Shown: one piece after another, positions 24,614-33,214 of the stretch
Layout of the letters: every line of letters starts with the position of its first letter
Position numbering within the stretch: position 1 is the stretch's first letter
Origin: Gracilimonas sp040877545
GTDB lineage: Bacteria; Bacteroidota; Rhodothermia; Balneolales; Balneolaceae
NCBI GenBank assembly: GCA_040877545.1
Contig: JBBDNN010000062.1
Location: forward strand, 1 to 64,000
Length of the DNA: 64,000 nucleotides
Direction of reading: 5' to 3'
Notes under the pieces: generated by a model
What the model saw: the letters and a program-made list of their open reading frames with translations, nothing else
What the model was told of the DNA's origin: nothing
Databases searched by the model: none
Translations under genes and position numbers: made by a program

Positions 24614-24706
24614 GTGATTCCATTTCTCATGTTTGAACCAGTTTCCAAAATCCTCTTGGGGTGATAATCTCAACATTTCTACACTGCCTGCAGTTACACA
24701 ACTGTA

Positions 24707-25141
24707 TTATTTTGGCAATGAATTTTTAGCCTTTATCTGTCCCGGATGATCTATAATTATTTGCGGAGTTCCCTCGTGACTTTCTATTCTACCACTGACA
24801 CAAACTTCTCTGTTCCGATAGATCTCTTCCGGAGGGTTTCTCCATTTATTCCGATCTTCACCCCAGATAACAGCTGTAAAAAGTTGGTTGGGATCAGGCT
24901 GGCCAAAATTCAAAAAAGTGGGTTCACCACCAATCTGCGGCAGGTATCGGGCTGATGCAATTTCACCGCAGACTTCAGCAGCCGTGCCAATATAATTATC
25001 CGCTTCCGTTGCTTCGATTCGGATTTCCGGCTCAGGCGGGGAAGAGTCAGGCCGGTGGATTCTGGACAAGATCAACCCGCCAATCATGATGATTATAACA
25101 ATGGGAAAAATGTAGTTGAGATATTTACGGAGTGCTTTCAT
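24707..25141 (-). CDS. Membrane-anchored protein with probable OB-fold domain
   Basis: 144 residues: one N-terminal helix (about 9-27) and a periplasmic domain. The pattern AAEVCGEIASA...PTFLNFG...LFTAVIWG...NREVCVSGRIESHEGTPQIIIDHPGQI matches small OB-fold domains found beside or fused to secreted nucleases. Two cysteines could pair. There are no catalytic residues that I can identify. It stands alone between the lactonase and nuoL. The function is unknown. Confidence 0.6.
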   Translation of the reverse strand: MKALRKYLNYIFPIVIIIMIGGLILSRIHRPDSSPPEPEIRIEATEADNYIGTAAEVCGEIASARYLPQIGGEPTFLNFGQPDPNQLFTAVIWGEDRNKWRNPPEEIYRNREVCVSGRIESHEGTPQIIIDHPGQIKAKNSLPK

Positions 25142-25356
25142 TGGCAGATAGAAGTTTGTATACGGGATTTATATATAAGTCACTTTACTTATACTAACAA
25201 TAATGTGGACATTGGAATTTGAAAGTTGGATTTTGGTAATCTCCTAAAGGAATGGTTTGTACTACAGATATTGTTGCTCGAAAAGAATGAATTTCCACCA
25301 GGATGATTTACCGCAAAATTAGCACAAAACGGTCTTTACCTTCCTGTAGTTTTTTG

Positions 25357-25398
25357 TATCTTTGCCATCCATTTAGGAGCCGCGCCGTACGTGTGGCT
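25357..25398 (+). promoter_or_regulatory. Candidate nuoLMN promoter -7 box and leader hairpin
   Basis: TATCTTTG (25357-25364) is an exact TAnnTTTG; no good TTG lies 19-21 nt upstream (TTT instead). It would start transcription near 25371. A hairpin follows at 25378-25398: AGCCGCGC / GTGTGGCT with a CGTAC loop, eight pairs including two G-U. The hairpin lies 32 nt before the nuoL ATG and has no T tract. Confidence 0.5.
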
Positions 25399-25430
25399 TT
25401 CCTTTTACAAATCAAAAAATAGTCTTTTTA

Positions 25431-27452
25431 ATGGAATCCGCTACGGCGTTATTTGCTCTCATTATCGCTCTTCCATTGGTTGGTTTTCTGATTAACGGAA
25501 TAGCCGGCCTTTTTGTAGAAAATTACCGGCAGAAAAAGCACATTATTGGCATTATAGCAAATACAGCTGTTTTTGTGCCATTTGTGATTGCCCTCTACTT
25601 CTTCATGAATATGTACGCCGATGATGAAGCCCTGGTATTCAAATTTTTCACCTGGATGGAGGCCGGTAATTTCAGCGTTGATGTTGCTTACCGTGTCGAT
25701 CAACTTTCTATTTTAATGACGCTGGTTGTGACCGGTGTCGGCTTTTTAATCCATGTGTATTCTATGGGATACATGGATAATGACGCAGGCTATTGGAAAT
25801 TTTTTGCGTACCTGAATTTGTTCATTTTTGCGATGCTGAACCTGGTGCTTGGTAACAACCTGTTGCTGCTGTTTTTGGGCTGGGAAGGCGTGGGACTTTG
25901 TTCTTATCTGCTGATCGGTTTCTGGTATCAGGATATGGCAAAATCATCTGCTGCCAAAAAGGCTTTTATTTATAACCGTATTGGTGACTTTGCTTTTCTG
26001 ATTGGCATGTTCATGGTTTTTCAAACCGTCGGCAGTCTCAACTTTGATGTGATTTTTGATAATCTGGATTCATTTTCCGAAGGTTATACTTTCACTATTG
26101 CTTTATTATTTTTTATTGGTGCGACGGGGAAAAGTGCTCAGATCCCGTTGTTTGTCTGGCTGCCCGATGCCATGGCTGGCCCGACTCCGGTTTCTGCACT
26201 AATTCACGCTGCCACCATGGTAACCTCGGGTATTTACCTGATTACCAGGCTTTCCCCCATGTATGTAATGGTGCCGGAAGTGATGCTGATTGTTGCAATT
26301 ATTGGCGCCTTAACCGCCATTGTTGCAGCCACTATCGCCATTACACAAAATGATATTAAAAGTGTACTTGCCTACTCAACCGTTTCCCAATTAGGATATA
26401 TGTTTCTTGCCCTGGGCGCGGGTGGTTTTACCGCCGCTATGTTTCATGTGGTTACTCACGCCTTTTTCAAAGCCTGTTTATTCCTTGGCTCCGGTTCGGT
26501 TATTCATACCATGCACCATGTTGAACACGAGCTGGAACACGAAGGCAAAGAGGTGCATTTCGATCCGCAGGATATGCGAAATATGGGGGGGCTGAAAAAA
26601 TATATGCCTTCTACCTATAAGACCTTTATGATTTCGACCATTGCTATTGCAGGATTGCCACCATTGGCTGGCTTTTTCTCCAAAGATGAAGTATTGGCGA
26701 TGGGTTTTAATGCGGGAATGGGTGAATATGCCGGCTGGGCTTACATTGGTCTTTGGGTAATTGGAATTATCACTGCTTTCCTGACTGCATTTTACATGTT
26801 CCGGCTCACACTCACCACTTTCCATGGAGAGTTCAAACTTCCGCAGAGAATTAAAGAAGCCTTTGGTGCTGAAAAATATCTGCGTGAAAGTCCCTCAACT
26901 ATGACCATCCCACTTTGGACACTGGCAGGACTTGCGGTAGTCGGTGGATTTCTGGGAGTGCCTAATTTTATTGTGGAAACCTTCACGCATACAGAAGCAC
27001 ATATCAATTTATTGCACAATTGGCTGATTAATGTTGCGGCAGATACTGAGCTTGTATTACCTCATTATATAGAATGGATATTATTGGCGGCTTCAGTAGT
27101 AATAGCTGTTGCGGGTGTTTGGGTTGCTTTCAGGATGTATAATAATAATCAGCAGCAAGAATCTGATGCCCGGTTATCAAAACGCTTTGGCGGAATGTAT
27201 CAGCTTTGGCAAGACAAGTACAACCTGGATGAAGTGTATGAAGGCGTTATTGGCAATCCGACCGTAAAATTTTCGGACAAAGTATTAGCAGTTTTCGATA
27301 TGAAAATAGTAGATGGCGCTGTAAATGCCACTGCCGGTACTGTTCGTTTATTTGGAAGTTTATTCCGCTATGTGCAAACAGGAGTTGTCTCAAATTATGC
27401 TCTCGCTTTTGTGATCGGTGTGATTTTAATTCTCTATTTAATGATAATGTAA
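25431..27452 (+). CDS. nuoL: NADH-quinone oxidoreductase subunit L
   Basis: 673 residues, sixteen or so helices. TM5 Glu in FLGWEGVGLCSYLLIGFW, TM7 Lys in GATGKSAQIPLFVWLPDAM, TM8 region SALIHAATMVTSGIYLI and TM12 Lys in VTHAFFKACLFLGSG are all present. The long C-terminal part (about 550-673) should form the lateral helix that runs along the membrane arm. It pumps protons as the distal complex I antiporter-like subunit. Starts its own unit with nuoM, separate from nuoJK. Confidence 0.97.
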   Translation: MESATALFALIIALPLVGFLINGIAGLFVENYRQKKHIIGIIANTAVFVPFVIALYFFMNMYADDEALVFKFFTWMEAGNFSVDVAYRVDQLSILMTLVVTGVGFLIHVYSMGYMDNDAGYWKFFAYLNLFIFAMLNLVLGNNLLLLFLGWEGVGLCSYLLIGFWYQDMAKSSAAKKAFIYNRIGDFAFLIGMFMVFQTVGSLNFDVIFDNLDSFSEGYTFTIALLFFIGATGKSAQIPLFVWLPDAMAGPTPVSALIHAATMVTSGIYLITRLSPMYVMVPEVMLIVAIIGALTAIVAATIAITQNDIKSVLAYSTVSQLGYMFLALGAGGFTAAMFHVVTHAFFKACLFLGSGSVIHTMHHVEHELEHEGKEVHFDPQDMRNMGGLKKYMPSTYKTFMISTIAIAGLPPLAGFFSKDEVLAMGFNAGMGEYAGWAYIGLWVIGIITAFLTAFYMFRLTLTTFHGEFKLPQRIKEAFGAEKYLRESPSTMTIPLWTLAGLAVVGGFLGVPNFIVETFTHTEAHINLLHNWLINVAADTELVLPHYIEWILLAASVVIAVAGVWVAFRMYNNNQQQESDARLSKRFGGMYQLWQDKYNLDEVYEGVIGNPTVKFSDKVLAVFDMKIVDGAVNATAGTVRLFGSLFRYVQTGVVSNYALAFVIGVILILYLMIM

Positions 27453-27468
27453 TGGTCGCGAATTTTTG

Positions 27469-29073
27469 ATGGAAACTCTTTTAAACATCATTATTTATTT
27501 ACCTCTTTTAGGAATTCCCCTGATCTTGTTGATCAAGAATGAGAACTCCCAAAAATGGATTGCATTATTGGTTACAACCATCACCTTTGTGGCGTCTATT
27601 CCTTTGATGCTCAGTTTTGATATTGCTAATTCGGGCACACCTCAATTTCTGACGGAAGGCGGACGGTTGATGGAATCGATGGATATCAAATACCTGATTG
27701 GCCTGGATGGTTTGAGTTTGCTGCTTTTCATGCTCACCACATTTATGGGGCCGATTGTAATTTTGTCTTCCTGGAGTTCAGTTAAGAAACATCTCGCAGG
27801 ATACTTGAGTATGCTTTTGTTGCTGCAAACAGCTTCATTAGGTGTTTTTGCTTCTCTTGATTTGATTGTATTCTACGTATTCTTCGAACTCTCACTGATC
27901 CCAATGTACTTCCTGATTGGCATCTGGGGTGGGGCAGGACGAATTGAAGCCACCATCAAATTCTTCATATATACGTTGGTTGGTTCACTCGTTATGTTAG
28001 TTGGGTTGATCTATTTAGGTTATGATGCCGGCGCTTCAATGGCTGGTGTTAACTTCACCACCGATTGGCGCTTTCTATCAAGTGTGGGATATCAGATTGG
28101 ATTGGTTGAGCAGACCTGGTTATTTCTTTCCTTTGCACTGGCCTTCTGCATAAAGGTACCATTATTCCCTTTTCACACATGGCTGCCTTTTGCTCATACC
28201 GAAGCTCCAACTGCCGGTTCAGTAGTACTTGCCGCCATTATGTTGAAGATGGGAACCTACGGCTTGCTTCGCGTTTGCCTGCCAATCTTTCCAAATGCTT
28301 TTATTGAATTTGCTCCGTGGATGGCAACATTGGCTGTGATTGGAATTATTTATGGCGCTTTGGTTGCCATGGTTCAAAAAGATGTGAAGAAACTGGTTGC
28401 CTATTCTTCAGTCAGTCATCTCGGTTTTGTGGTGCTGGGAATTTTTGCTTTCAACACGATAGCAGTACAGGGCGCACTCATACAGATGATCAATCACGGC
28501 CTTTCAACCGGCGCCTTATTCCTTATTGTTGGAATGATTTACGACCGCCGCCATACACGACTGATCAAAGACTTTGGCGGAATTGCCCGGAAAATGCCTA
28601 TTTTTGCCACAATATTTTTGATTGCTACTTTGGCTTCCATCGGTCTTCCCGGATTAAACGGATTTGTTGGTGAATTTTTGATTTTGAATGGTTCTTTCTT
28701 TTCTGAAGTCTATTCCAATAAAACATTTGCCGTTCTGGCAACTTCCGGAGTTATTTTAGCAGCTGTCTATATGTTGTGGATGTTCCAGCGTGTGATGTTT
28801 GGCCCCATTACCAATGAAGAGAATAATGCTTTGTTAGATTTGAATGGCCGCGAAATAGGTCTCCTGGTACCACTGGTAATATTTATGTTTTGGATTGGAG
28901 TTCATCCGGTAAACTTCACGAAATACTCTGAAGTACAAGTAGATAATCTGATTAACTCTTCAAAAGAAAAAAGCATGGCGGTACTGGAAACTTCACGTAC
29001 TGAAGAATTGCCAAACTGGACCGCGAAATTTTATGATGTTGATAAATCTGAATCAGAATTAGTCTCAAAATAA
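27469..29073 (+). CDS. nuoM: NADH-quinone oxidoreductase subunit M
   Basis: 534 residues from the ATG at 27469 (a TTG lies just before it). It has about 14 helices with TM5 Glu in FYVFFELSLIPMYFLIGIWGG (split around residues 135-155), TM7 Lys in CIKVPLFPFHTWLPFAHTEAP, TM8 Lys in MLKMGTYGLLR and a TM12 segment MINHGLSTGALFLIVG, the His-type variant usual in NuoM relatives. 16 nt after nuoL; the next gene starts one base after its stop. Confidence 0.96.
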   Translation: METLLNIIIYLPLLGIPLILLIKNENSQKWIALLVTTITFVASIPLMLSFDIANSGTPQFLTEGGRLMESMDIKYLIGLDGLSLLLFMLTTFMGPIVILSSWSSVKKHLAGYLSMLLLLQTASLGVFASLDLIVFYVFFELSLIPMYFLIGIWGGAGRIEATIKFFIYTLVGSLVMLVGLIYLGYDAGASMAGVNFTTDWRFLSSVGYQIGLVEQTWLFLSFALAFCIKVPLFPFHTWLPFAHTEAPTAGSVVLAAIMLKMGTYGLLRVCLPIFPNAFIEFAPWMATLAVIGIIYGALVAMVQKDVKKLVAYSSVSHLGFVVLGIFAFNTIAVQGALIQMINHGLSTGALFLIVGMIYDRRHTRLIKDFGGIARKMPIFATIFLIATLASIGLPGLNGFVGEFLILNGSFFSEVYSNKTFAVLATSGVILAAVYMLWMFQRVMFGPITNEENNALLDLNGREIGLLVPLVIFMFWIGVHPVNFTKYSEVQVDNLINSSKEKSMAVLETSRTEELPNWTAKFYDVDKSESELVSK

Positions 29074-29074
29074 A

Positions 29075-29362
29075 ATGGCACAACCACTTTCAGAAACAGA
29101 AATTAAGGAAGCCCTGAATTCTTTAGAGGGATGGGAGTCTGGTGACAACACAATAAAAAAGGAATTTAAATTCAAAGACTTCAGCGAAGCACTGGGATTT
29201 ATAGTCCGGGTGGGAGTAGCAGCTGAAAAGCAGGTTCATCATCCCCACCTTTTTAATGTGTACAACACGGTGAACATTGAATTAAGCACACACGATGCCG
29301 GCGATAAAGTGACACAAAAAGATGTGGATCTGGCCAAAGCAATCGAAAGCATTACATCATAA
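29075..29362 (+). CDS. Pterin-4a-carbinolamine dehydratase
   Basis: 95 residues, the usual size. It carries the active-site pattern EKQVHHPHLFNVYNTVNIELSTHDAG with His55, His56 and the later His73-Asp74 pair; the Trp common in the motif is Tyr. It dehydrates 4a-hydroxytetrahydropterin, recycling the cofactor of aromatic amino-acid hydroxylases; homologues also help molybdopterin-related or other pterin chemistry. It is wedged between nuoM (1-nt gap) and nuoN (7-nt gap), so it is surely co-transcribed with complex I genes. No hydroxylase gene is in view. Confidence 0.93.
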   Translation: MAQPLSETEIKEALNSLEGWESGDNTIKKEFKFKDFSEALGFIVRVGVAAEKQVHHPHLFNVYNTVNIELSTHDAGDKVTQKDVDLAKAIESITS

Positions 29363-29369
29363 ATAGCGA

Positions 29370-30824
29370 ATGGATTATTTAGGCGATATACAAGCTTTTT
29401 TACCCGGGGTCATCACTGCCGTAGCTGGCCTGGTGGTAATTGTTGTTGAATCTATGAGGAAGGATAGTGCGTCCATTTTTTGGATTACAGCTCTTTCTTT
29501 AAGTGCGGCGCTGTTTTTCAGTATTCAACAATTAGGCGGTCCCTTGGAAGTTGCTTTTTCCGACATGTTGGTTCATGGCGGTCCTGTAGCTTTCGGAAAT
29601 GTAATAATAGTAGCCGGAGCTTTTTTCTGTGTGCTTATTTCACAAGATTATCTGAAGGCCATTAATCATTACTTTGGGGAAGTGTATGCTTTGCTGTTAT
29701 TTGCTACTTCCGGAATGCTGGCACTGGCCGGATCAAATGATCTCATCACGCTGTTTATCGGCCTCGAAACTATGTCAATTTGTTTATATGTGATGGCAGG
29801 GTTAATTAAAAATGAGAAATCAGGGGCTGAATCTGCCTTAAAGTATTTTCTGTTAGGCGCTTTTTCTACCGGTTTCCTGCTATATGGAATTGCTCTTTTA
29901 TACGGAGCAACCGGAACAACAAATATTCCTGCAATAGGTGCAGCCGCTAGTACGAACCTCTTATTTTTGGCAGGAGCTGGTTTAATACTGGTAGGTTTTC
30001 TTTTCAAAGTATCTGCAGTTCCTTTCCATATGTGGACGCCCGATGTTTACCAAGGAACCCCCACCACTTTAACTGCATATATGGCTACTGCTTCCAAAGC
30101 GGCAACTTTTGTAGCATTTATTTTGGTGTTGTCTCGAGCTCTTCCGGTCATGGAAGGGTTAAACTGGCAGCTGGTTCTTAGTGTAGTTGCCATCGTGACT
30201 ATGATATTTGGGAATATCATTGCCTTAGTTCAGGATAATGTAAAAAGAATGCTTGCTTACTCAAGTATTGCTCATGCCGGATATGCCTTAGTTGGATTAG
30301 CCGCCGGAACTATAGAAGGATACAGCGCCGTATTATTCTACCTGTTTGCATACACGTTAATGAATATTGGTGCTTTTGGGGTGATTGCATACTACGAGCA
30401 AAACAAAGGCCTCGATTTTACACAAGTCAGAAATCTCGCAGGATTAGGTTTTAAAGAACCAATGATGGGAATTGCCCTTTGTATCTTCCTTTTTTCTCTG
30501 GCCGGAATTCCACCATTGGTAGGCTTCGTTGGAAAATACTATGTATTTGCCGCCGCTATAAATGCCGATATGATAGGGCTTGCTATAGTTGGAGTTTTAG
30601 CCAGTGCTGCAAGTGTGTATTATTATCTTCGTGTGATGGTTTACCTCTATTTCCGTGAGGAACATAAACCGATCACCCTTTTTTCGCCAACCATGCTTTT
30701 TAAAGGAACTATCGCCGTTCTTGCTGTCCTTACCGTTTATTATGGTTTTGAGCCACTGCTACCCACACATGGGCTGATGGATATCCTAAGCAACTTCGGA
30801 AATTATAATATCACTGCTTTGTAG
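29370..30824 (+). CDS. nuoN: NADH-quinone oxidoreductase subunit N
   Basis: 484 residues, about 14 helices. TM5 Glu in TLFIGLETMSICLYVMAG, TM7 Lys in FLFKVSAVPFHMWTPDVYQG, TM8 Lys in ATASKAATFVAFIL and a long-range NVKRMLAYSSIAHAGY. Third antiporter-like complex I subunit. Its stop is 4 nt from the end of the convergent YciI-like gene. Confidence 0.96.
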   Translation: MDYLGDIQAFLPGVITAVAGLVVIVVESMRKDSASIFWITALSLSAALFFSIQQLGGPLEVAFSDMLVHGGPVAFGNVIIVAGAFFCVLISQDYLKAINHYFGEVYALLLFATSGMLALAGSNDLITLFIGLETMSICLYVMAGLIKNEKSGAESALKYFLLGAFSTGFLLYGIALLYGATGTTNIPAIGAAASTNLLFLAGAGLILVGFLFKVSAVPFHMWTPDVYQGTPTTLTAYMATASKAATFVAFILVLSRALPVMEGLNWQLVLSVVAIVTMIFGNIIALVQDNVKRMLAYSSIAHAGYALVGLAAGTIEGYSAVLFYLFAYTLMNIGAFGVIAYYEQNKGLDFTQVRNLAGLGFKEPMMGIALCIFLFSLAGIPPLVGFVGKYYVFAAAINADMIGLAIVGVLASAASVYYYLRVMVYLYFREEHKPITLFSPTMLFKGTIAVLAVLTVYYGFEPLLPTHGLMDILSNFGNYNITAL

Positions 30825-30828
30825 GATT

Positions 30829-31137
30829 TTATTCATTCTTCGGCTTAATTGGAGTTGTTGAATAGTCTCCAACCACCGTTGTCCATGGTCGAACTTTCCA
30901 GCTTTTAACTAATCCATTTTTTACATAAGGATCTTGTTCAGCAAACTTCACTGCTGTTTCTGGAGATTTGCTTTCAAATAATAAAACCGCCCCATCTGCA
31001 GGATCTGAAAGTGCGCCACCAAGAATTAGCTCCCCCTTTTCATGCGACTGCCATGCAAGGGATAGATGCTCCTCACGAAATTCATTTCTGCGTTCGAGAT
31101 AATCAGGAGAAGTGGTATAAAAGAGTAAGTAGTGCAT
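30829..31137 (-). CDS. YciI-like protein
   Basis: 102 residues, a ferredoxin-like alpha/beta protein of the YCII family. Family pattern: HYLLFYTTSPDYLERRNEFREEHL, GGALSDPADGAVLLFES and FAEQDPYVKNGLV, with the conserved His and the Asp-Pro-Tyr. Homologues are small cytosolic enzymes or ligand-binding proteins without a settled reaction. Convergent with nuoN and divergent from the vapB-like gene. Confidence 0.85.
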   Translation of the reverse strand: MHYLLFYTTSPDYLERRNEFREEHLSLAWQSHEKGELILGGALSDPADGAVLLFESKSPETAVKFAEQDPYVKNGLVKSWKVRPWTTVVGDYSTTPIKPKNE

Positions 31138-31213
31138 AATTTTTCGAATGAATTATTGGAATTATTTACCTGAAGCTATTGAATTAAAGTCATATTGTAT
31201 TTTAAAGGAGAAA

Positions 31214-31232
31214 GTAATACATTATGTAGTAC
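31214..31232. promoter_or_regulatory. Palindromic operator before the vapBC-type pair
   Basis: A 19-bp near-perfect palindrome, GTAaTACAT-t-ATGTAgTAC, with a single mismatched pair. It ends 15 nt before the antitoxin ATG. Ribbon-helix-helix antitoxins commonly bind such sites and repress their own operon, so autoregulation is the natural reading. Confidence 0.7.
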
Positions 31233-31247
31233 TAAAATAATAAAATT

Positions 31248-31496
31248 ATGAGATCAGTAAGATTACCCGAAGAAATAGAAAAGGAATTGGAGATACTTTC
31301 CAATCAAAAGAAAGTATCTCGCTCTGAAATTGTTAAAGAAGCCCTGGTGGAATATATGGAGAAAGAAAAAAAATATAATCAACCCTATGAATTAGGATCT
31401 GCCTATTTCGGTAAAAGAGGAAGTGGCGAAAAGGATCGTTCTGAAACCTATAAATCAAAAATCAAATCCAGGATTAGTGATAAACGCTTTAATTGA
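31248..31496 (+). CDS. Ribbon-helix-helix antitoxin (CopG/ParD type)
   Basis: 82 residues. Residues 1-45 form the RHH fold: MRSVRLPEEIEKELE strand and helix, then the KKVSRSEIVKEALVEYME second helix. The remainder (KKYNQPYELGSAYFGKRGSG...) is a flexible tail able to occupy the toxin active site. Downstream toxin start overlaps its end by 20 nt, as in vapBC operons. A 19-bp palindrome precedes it. Confidence 0.88.
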   Translation: MRSVRLPEEIEKELEILSNQKKVSRSEIVKEALVEYMEKEKKYNQPYELGSAYFGKRGSGEKDRSETYKSKIKSRISDKRFN

Positions 31497-31887
31497 TGCC
31501 GGCCCGATAATCGCCTTATTTGATCGTGATGATCAGCACCATGAGCGGGTTTTAAGATATATGCAGGATTTTCAGGGACGTTTACTTACCACCTGGCCGG
31601 TGCTTACTGAAGTTTCTTATATGCTTGATTTTAGCTTACAATCGCAATTAGATTTTTTTGACTGGATTAGTGAAGGAGGAATTCAGCTCTGCAACCTGGA
31701 ACAGTGGCAACTGAAAAGGGTGCGGGAAATAATGGATAAATATGCTGATTTACCTGCAGATTTTGCTGATGCAACCTTGATTGTAACGGCAGAATCAATG
31801 AAAGTAAAAAACATCTTAACTATTGATGGGGATTTTAATGTATATCGTTTAGTAAGCGGAGTAGCTCTCACTAATTTACTTGGATGA
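31477..31887 (+). CDS. PIN-domain toxin (VapC type)
   Basis: 136 residues from the GTG at 31477, overlapping the antitoxin gene by 20 nt; a GTG at 31423 would add 18 residues with no PIN homology. The four acidic active-site residues are in place: Asp in LIDAGPIIALFD (residue 7), Glu in LTEVSYML, Asp in ADFADATLIV and Asp in ILTIDGDFN. VapC-like PIN ribonucleases cut tRNA or rRNA with Mg2+ when not held by the antitoxin. Confidence 0.88.
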   Translation: MINALIDAGPIIALFDRDDQHHERVLRYMQDFQGRLLTTWPVLTEVSYMLDFSLQSQLDFFDWISEGGIQLCNLEQWQLKRVREIMDKYADLPADFADATLIVTAESMKVKNILTIDGDFNVYRLVSGVALTNLLG

Positions 31888-31950
31888 TTCTTGCAGAAAA
31901 AGAGAACCGCCTTTCCTAATTTATCCAGTAAAATTTCAATCCTTGTCTTA

Positions 31951-32036
31951 TTGGATTACACCTTAAAAAAAGCGTATATTTGTAGCTTCTGTTATTCGGG
32001 TAAAGTACCTCAATAACTGTCTTCAAAACGAAGATA
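31951..32036 (+). promoter_or_regulatory. Promoter and structured leader of the rpsF operon
   Basis: TTG (31951-31953), 21-nt spacer and TATATTTG (31975-31982) form an exact Bacteroidota promoter; transcription should start near 31989. The leader folds into two adjacent hairpins: 31991-32017 (GTTATT and GGTA arms around AAG, closing with TACC and AATAAC) and 32018-32036 (TGTCTTC / GAAGATA, loop AAAAC). Such leaders before rpsF often bind the S6:S18 complex for feedback control. The CCG trinucleotide of the described S6:S18 motif is not obvious here, so that role is unproven. Confidence 0.6.
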
Positions 32037-32058
32037 CCCAAAGAAACCTATTATAATA

Positions 32059-32445
32059 ATGAGCAAGAATTTTTACGAGTTTACGTATATAATAAATCCT
32101 GTTGTTGAAGAGGATAGATTTAAAGAAATCGTCGATAAAGTTAACAAGCTAATCGAAAAAAACGGCGGTGAAGTTGAAGAAGTTGATGAATGGGGCTTAC
32201 GCCAGTTTGCCTACAACATCGACAAAAAAGGCAGCGGCTATTATGTGAACATGTATTTCACAGTACTTTCTGAGGCAATTGCATCTATCGAAAGAAATTT
32301 ACGGATTGATGACGATGTAATTCGCTACATGACCCTCAAATATGACGCTAAAATGCTGCGCCACCGTGAGCTTCAAAAGAAAAATGAGGTTCCTGATGTT
32401 TTCGCTATTGAAGACGAAGATGACGAATCAGAGCAAGAAGATTAA
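32059..32445 (+). CDS. rpsF: 30S ribosomal protein S6
   Basis: 128 residues: the ferredoxin-like S6 fold with FYEFTYIINP, KNGGEVEEVDEWGLRQFAYNI (broken around residues 34-54), GYYVNMYFT and LRIDDDVIRYMTLK, plus an acidic tail rich in Glu/Asp. It pairs with S18 on the 30S platform. First gene of rpsF-rpsR-rplI. Single-stranded-DNA-binding protein gene, often found between rpsF and rpsR, is absent. Confidence 0.96.
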   Translation: MSKNFYEFTYIINPVVEEDRFKEIVDKVNKLIEKNGGEVEEVDEWGLRQFAYNIDKKGSGYYVNMYFTVLSEAIASIERNLRIDDDVIRYMTLKYDAKMLRHRELQKKNEVPDVFAIEDEDDESEQED

Positions 32446-32475
32446 GCCCAACCATTTTAAAAACGAATTTAAATT

Positions 32476-32727
32476 ATGATTAAGAATCCATCACACCCGA
32501 AAAAGAATCAACGAAAGGTTAAGCAGTGTAAGTTTACACGTGCCGGACTGGAGTATATCGACTACAAAGATGTTGAAACACTTCAACGGTTTACCAACGA
32601 TCAAGGGAAAATTCTTCCTCGTCGTGTTACCGGAACCAGTGCAAAGCATCAACGCCAATTAACAACGGCAGTTAAACGAGCTCGTTTCCTGAGCCTGATG
32701 CCATATGTAGCAGAAAACCTTCGATAA
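32476..32727 (+). CDS. rpsR: 30S ribosomal protein S18
   Basis: 83 residues, basic, with the S18 core YIDYKDVETLQRFTNDQGKILPRRVTGTSAKHQRQLTTAVKRAR spread over residues 28-72. Partner of S6. 30 nt after rpsF and 15 nt before rplI. Confidence 0.96.
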   Translation: MIKNPSHPKKNQRKVKQCKFTRAGLEYIDYKDVETLQRFTNDQGKILPRRVTGTSAKHQRQLTTAVKRARFLSLMPYVAENLR

Positions 32728-32742
32728 AATATTTAGAAAACC

Positions 32743-33189
32743 ATGAAAGTTATTTTAAGAGAAGATGTTGAAAAATTAGGAAGTGCCGGTGATCTTGTAA
32801 ATGTAAAAGATGGCTTTGGCAGAAATTATCTTATTCCACAAGCGAAAGCAGTTATGGCAACCAAAGGTGCTGTAGAAGAACTCGAGCGCTTGAAAAAACA
32901 GGCCGCGTTAAAAGCTGACTTCACTGTTAAGGAAGCAAAGCAACTAGCCAAATTGCTGGAAGTAACATCTGTTACAATTCCGGTAACTACCGGCGAGGAA
33001 GACAAAATCCATGGTACGGTTACAAATGCACAAATTGCCGAAGCTTTGGAAGAGCGTGAAATCTTGGTGGATAAGAGAAATATTACTTTAGACCAAGACG
33101 TTAAAACACTTGGCGAATACACTGCCACTGTGAATTTGTTGGGAGACCTTAATCCTAAAGTTAAGTTTTGGGTAGTTAAAGCTGAGTAA
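32743..33189 (+). CDS. rplI: 50S ribosomal protein L9
   Basis: 148 residues, the normal length. N-terminal rRNA-binding domain with KVILREDVEKLGSAGDLVNVKDGFGRNYLIP pattern (residues 2-33), a long connecting helix and a C-terminal domain (KIHGTVTNAQIAEAL, LGEYTATVNL). Last ribosomal gene of the operon; dsbD-like follows after 25 nt and may be co-transcribed. Confidence 0.96.
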   Translation: MKVILREDVEKLGSAGDLVNVKDGFGRNYLIPQAKAVMATKGAVEELERLKKQAALKADFTVKEAKQLAKLLEVTSVTIPVTTGEEDKIHGTVTNAQIAEALEEREILVDKRNITLDQDVKTLGEYTATVNLLGDLNPKVKFWVVKAE

Positions 33190-33214
33190 GGCGATGGTCA
33201 TCTAAATTAAATAC

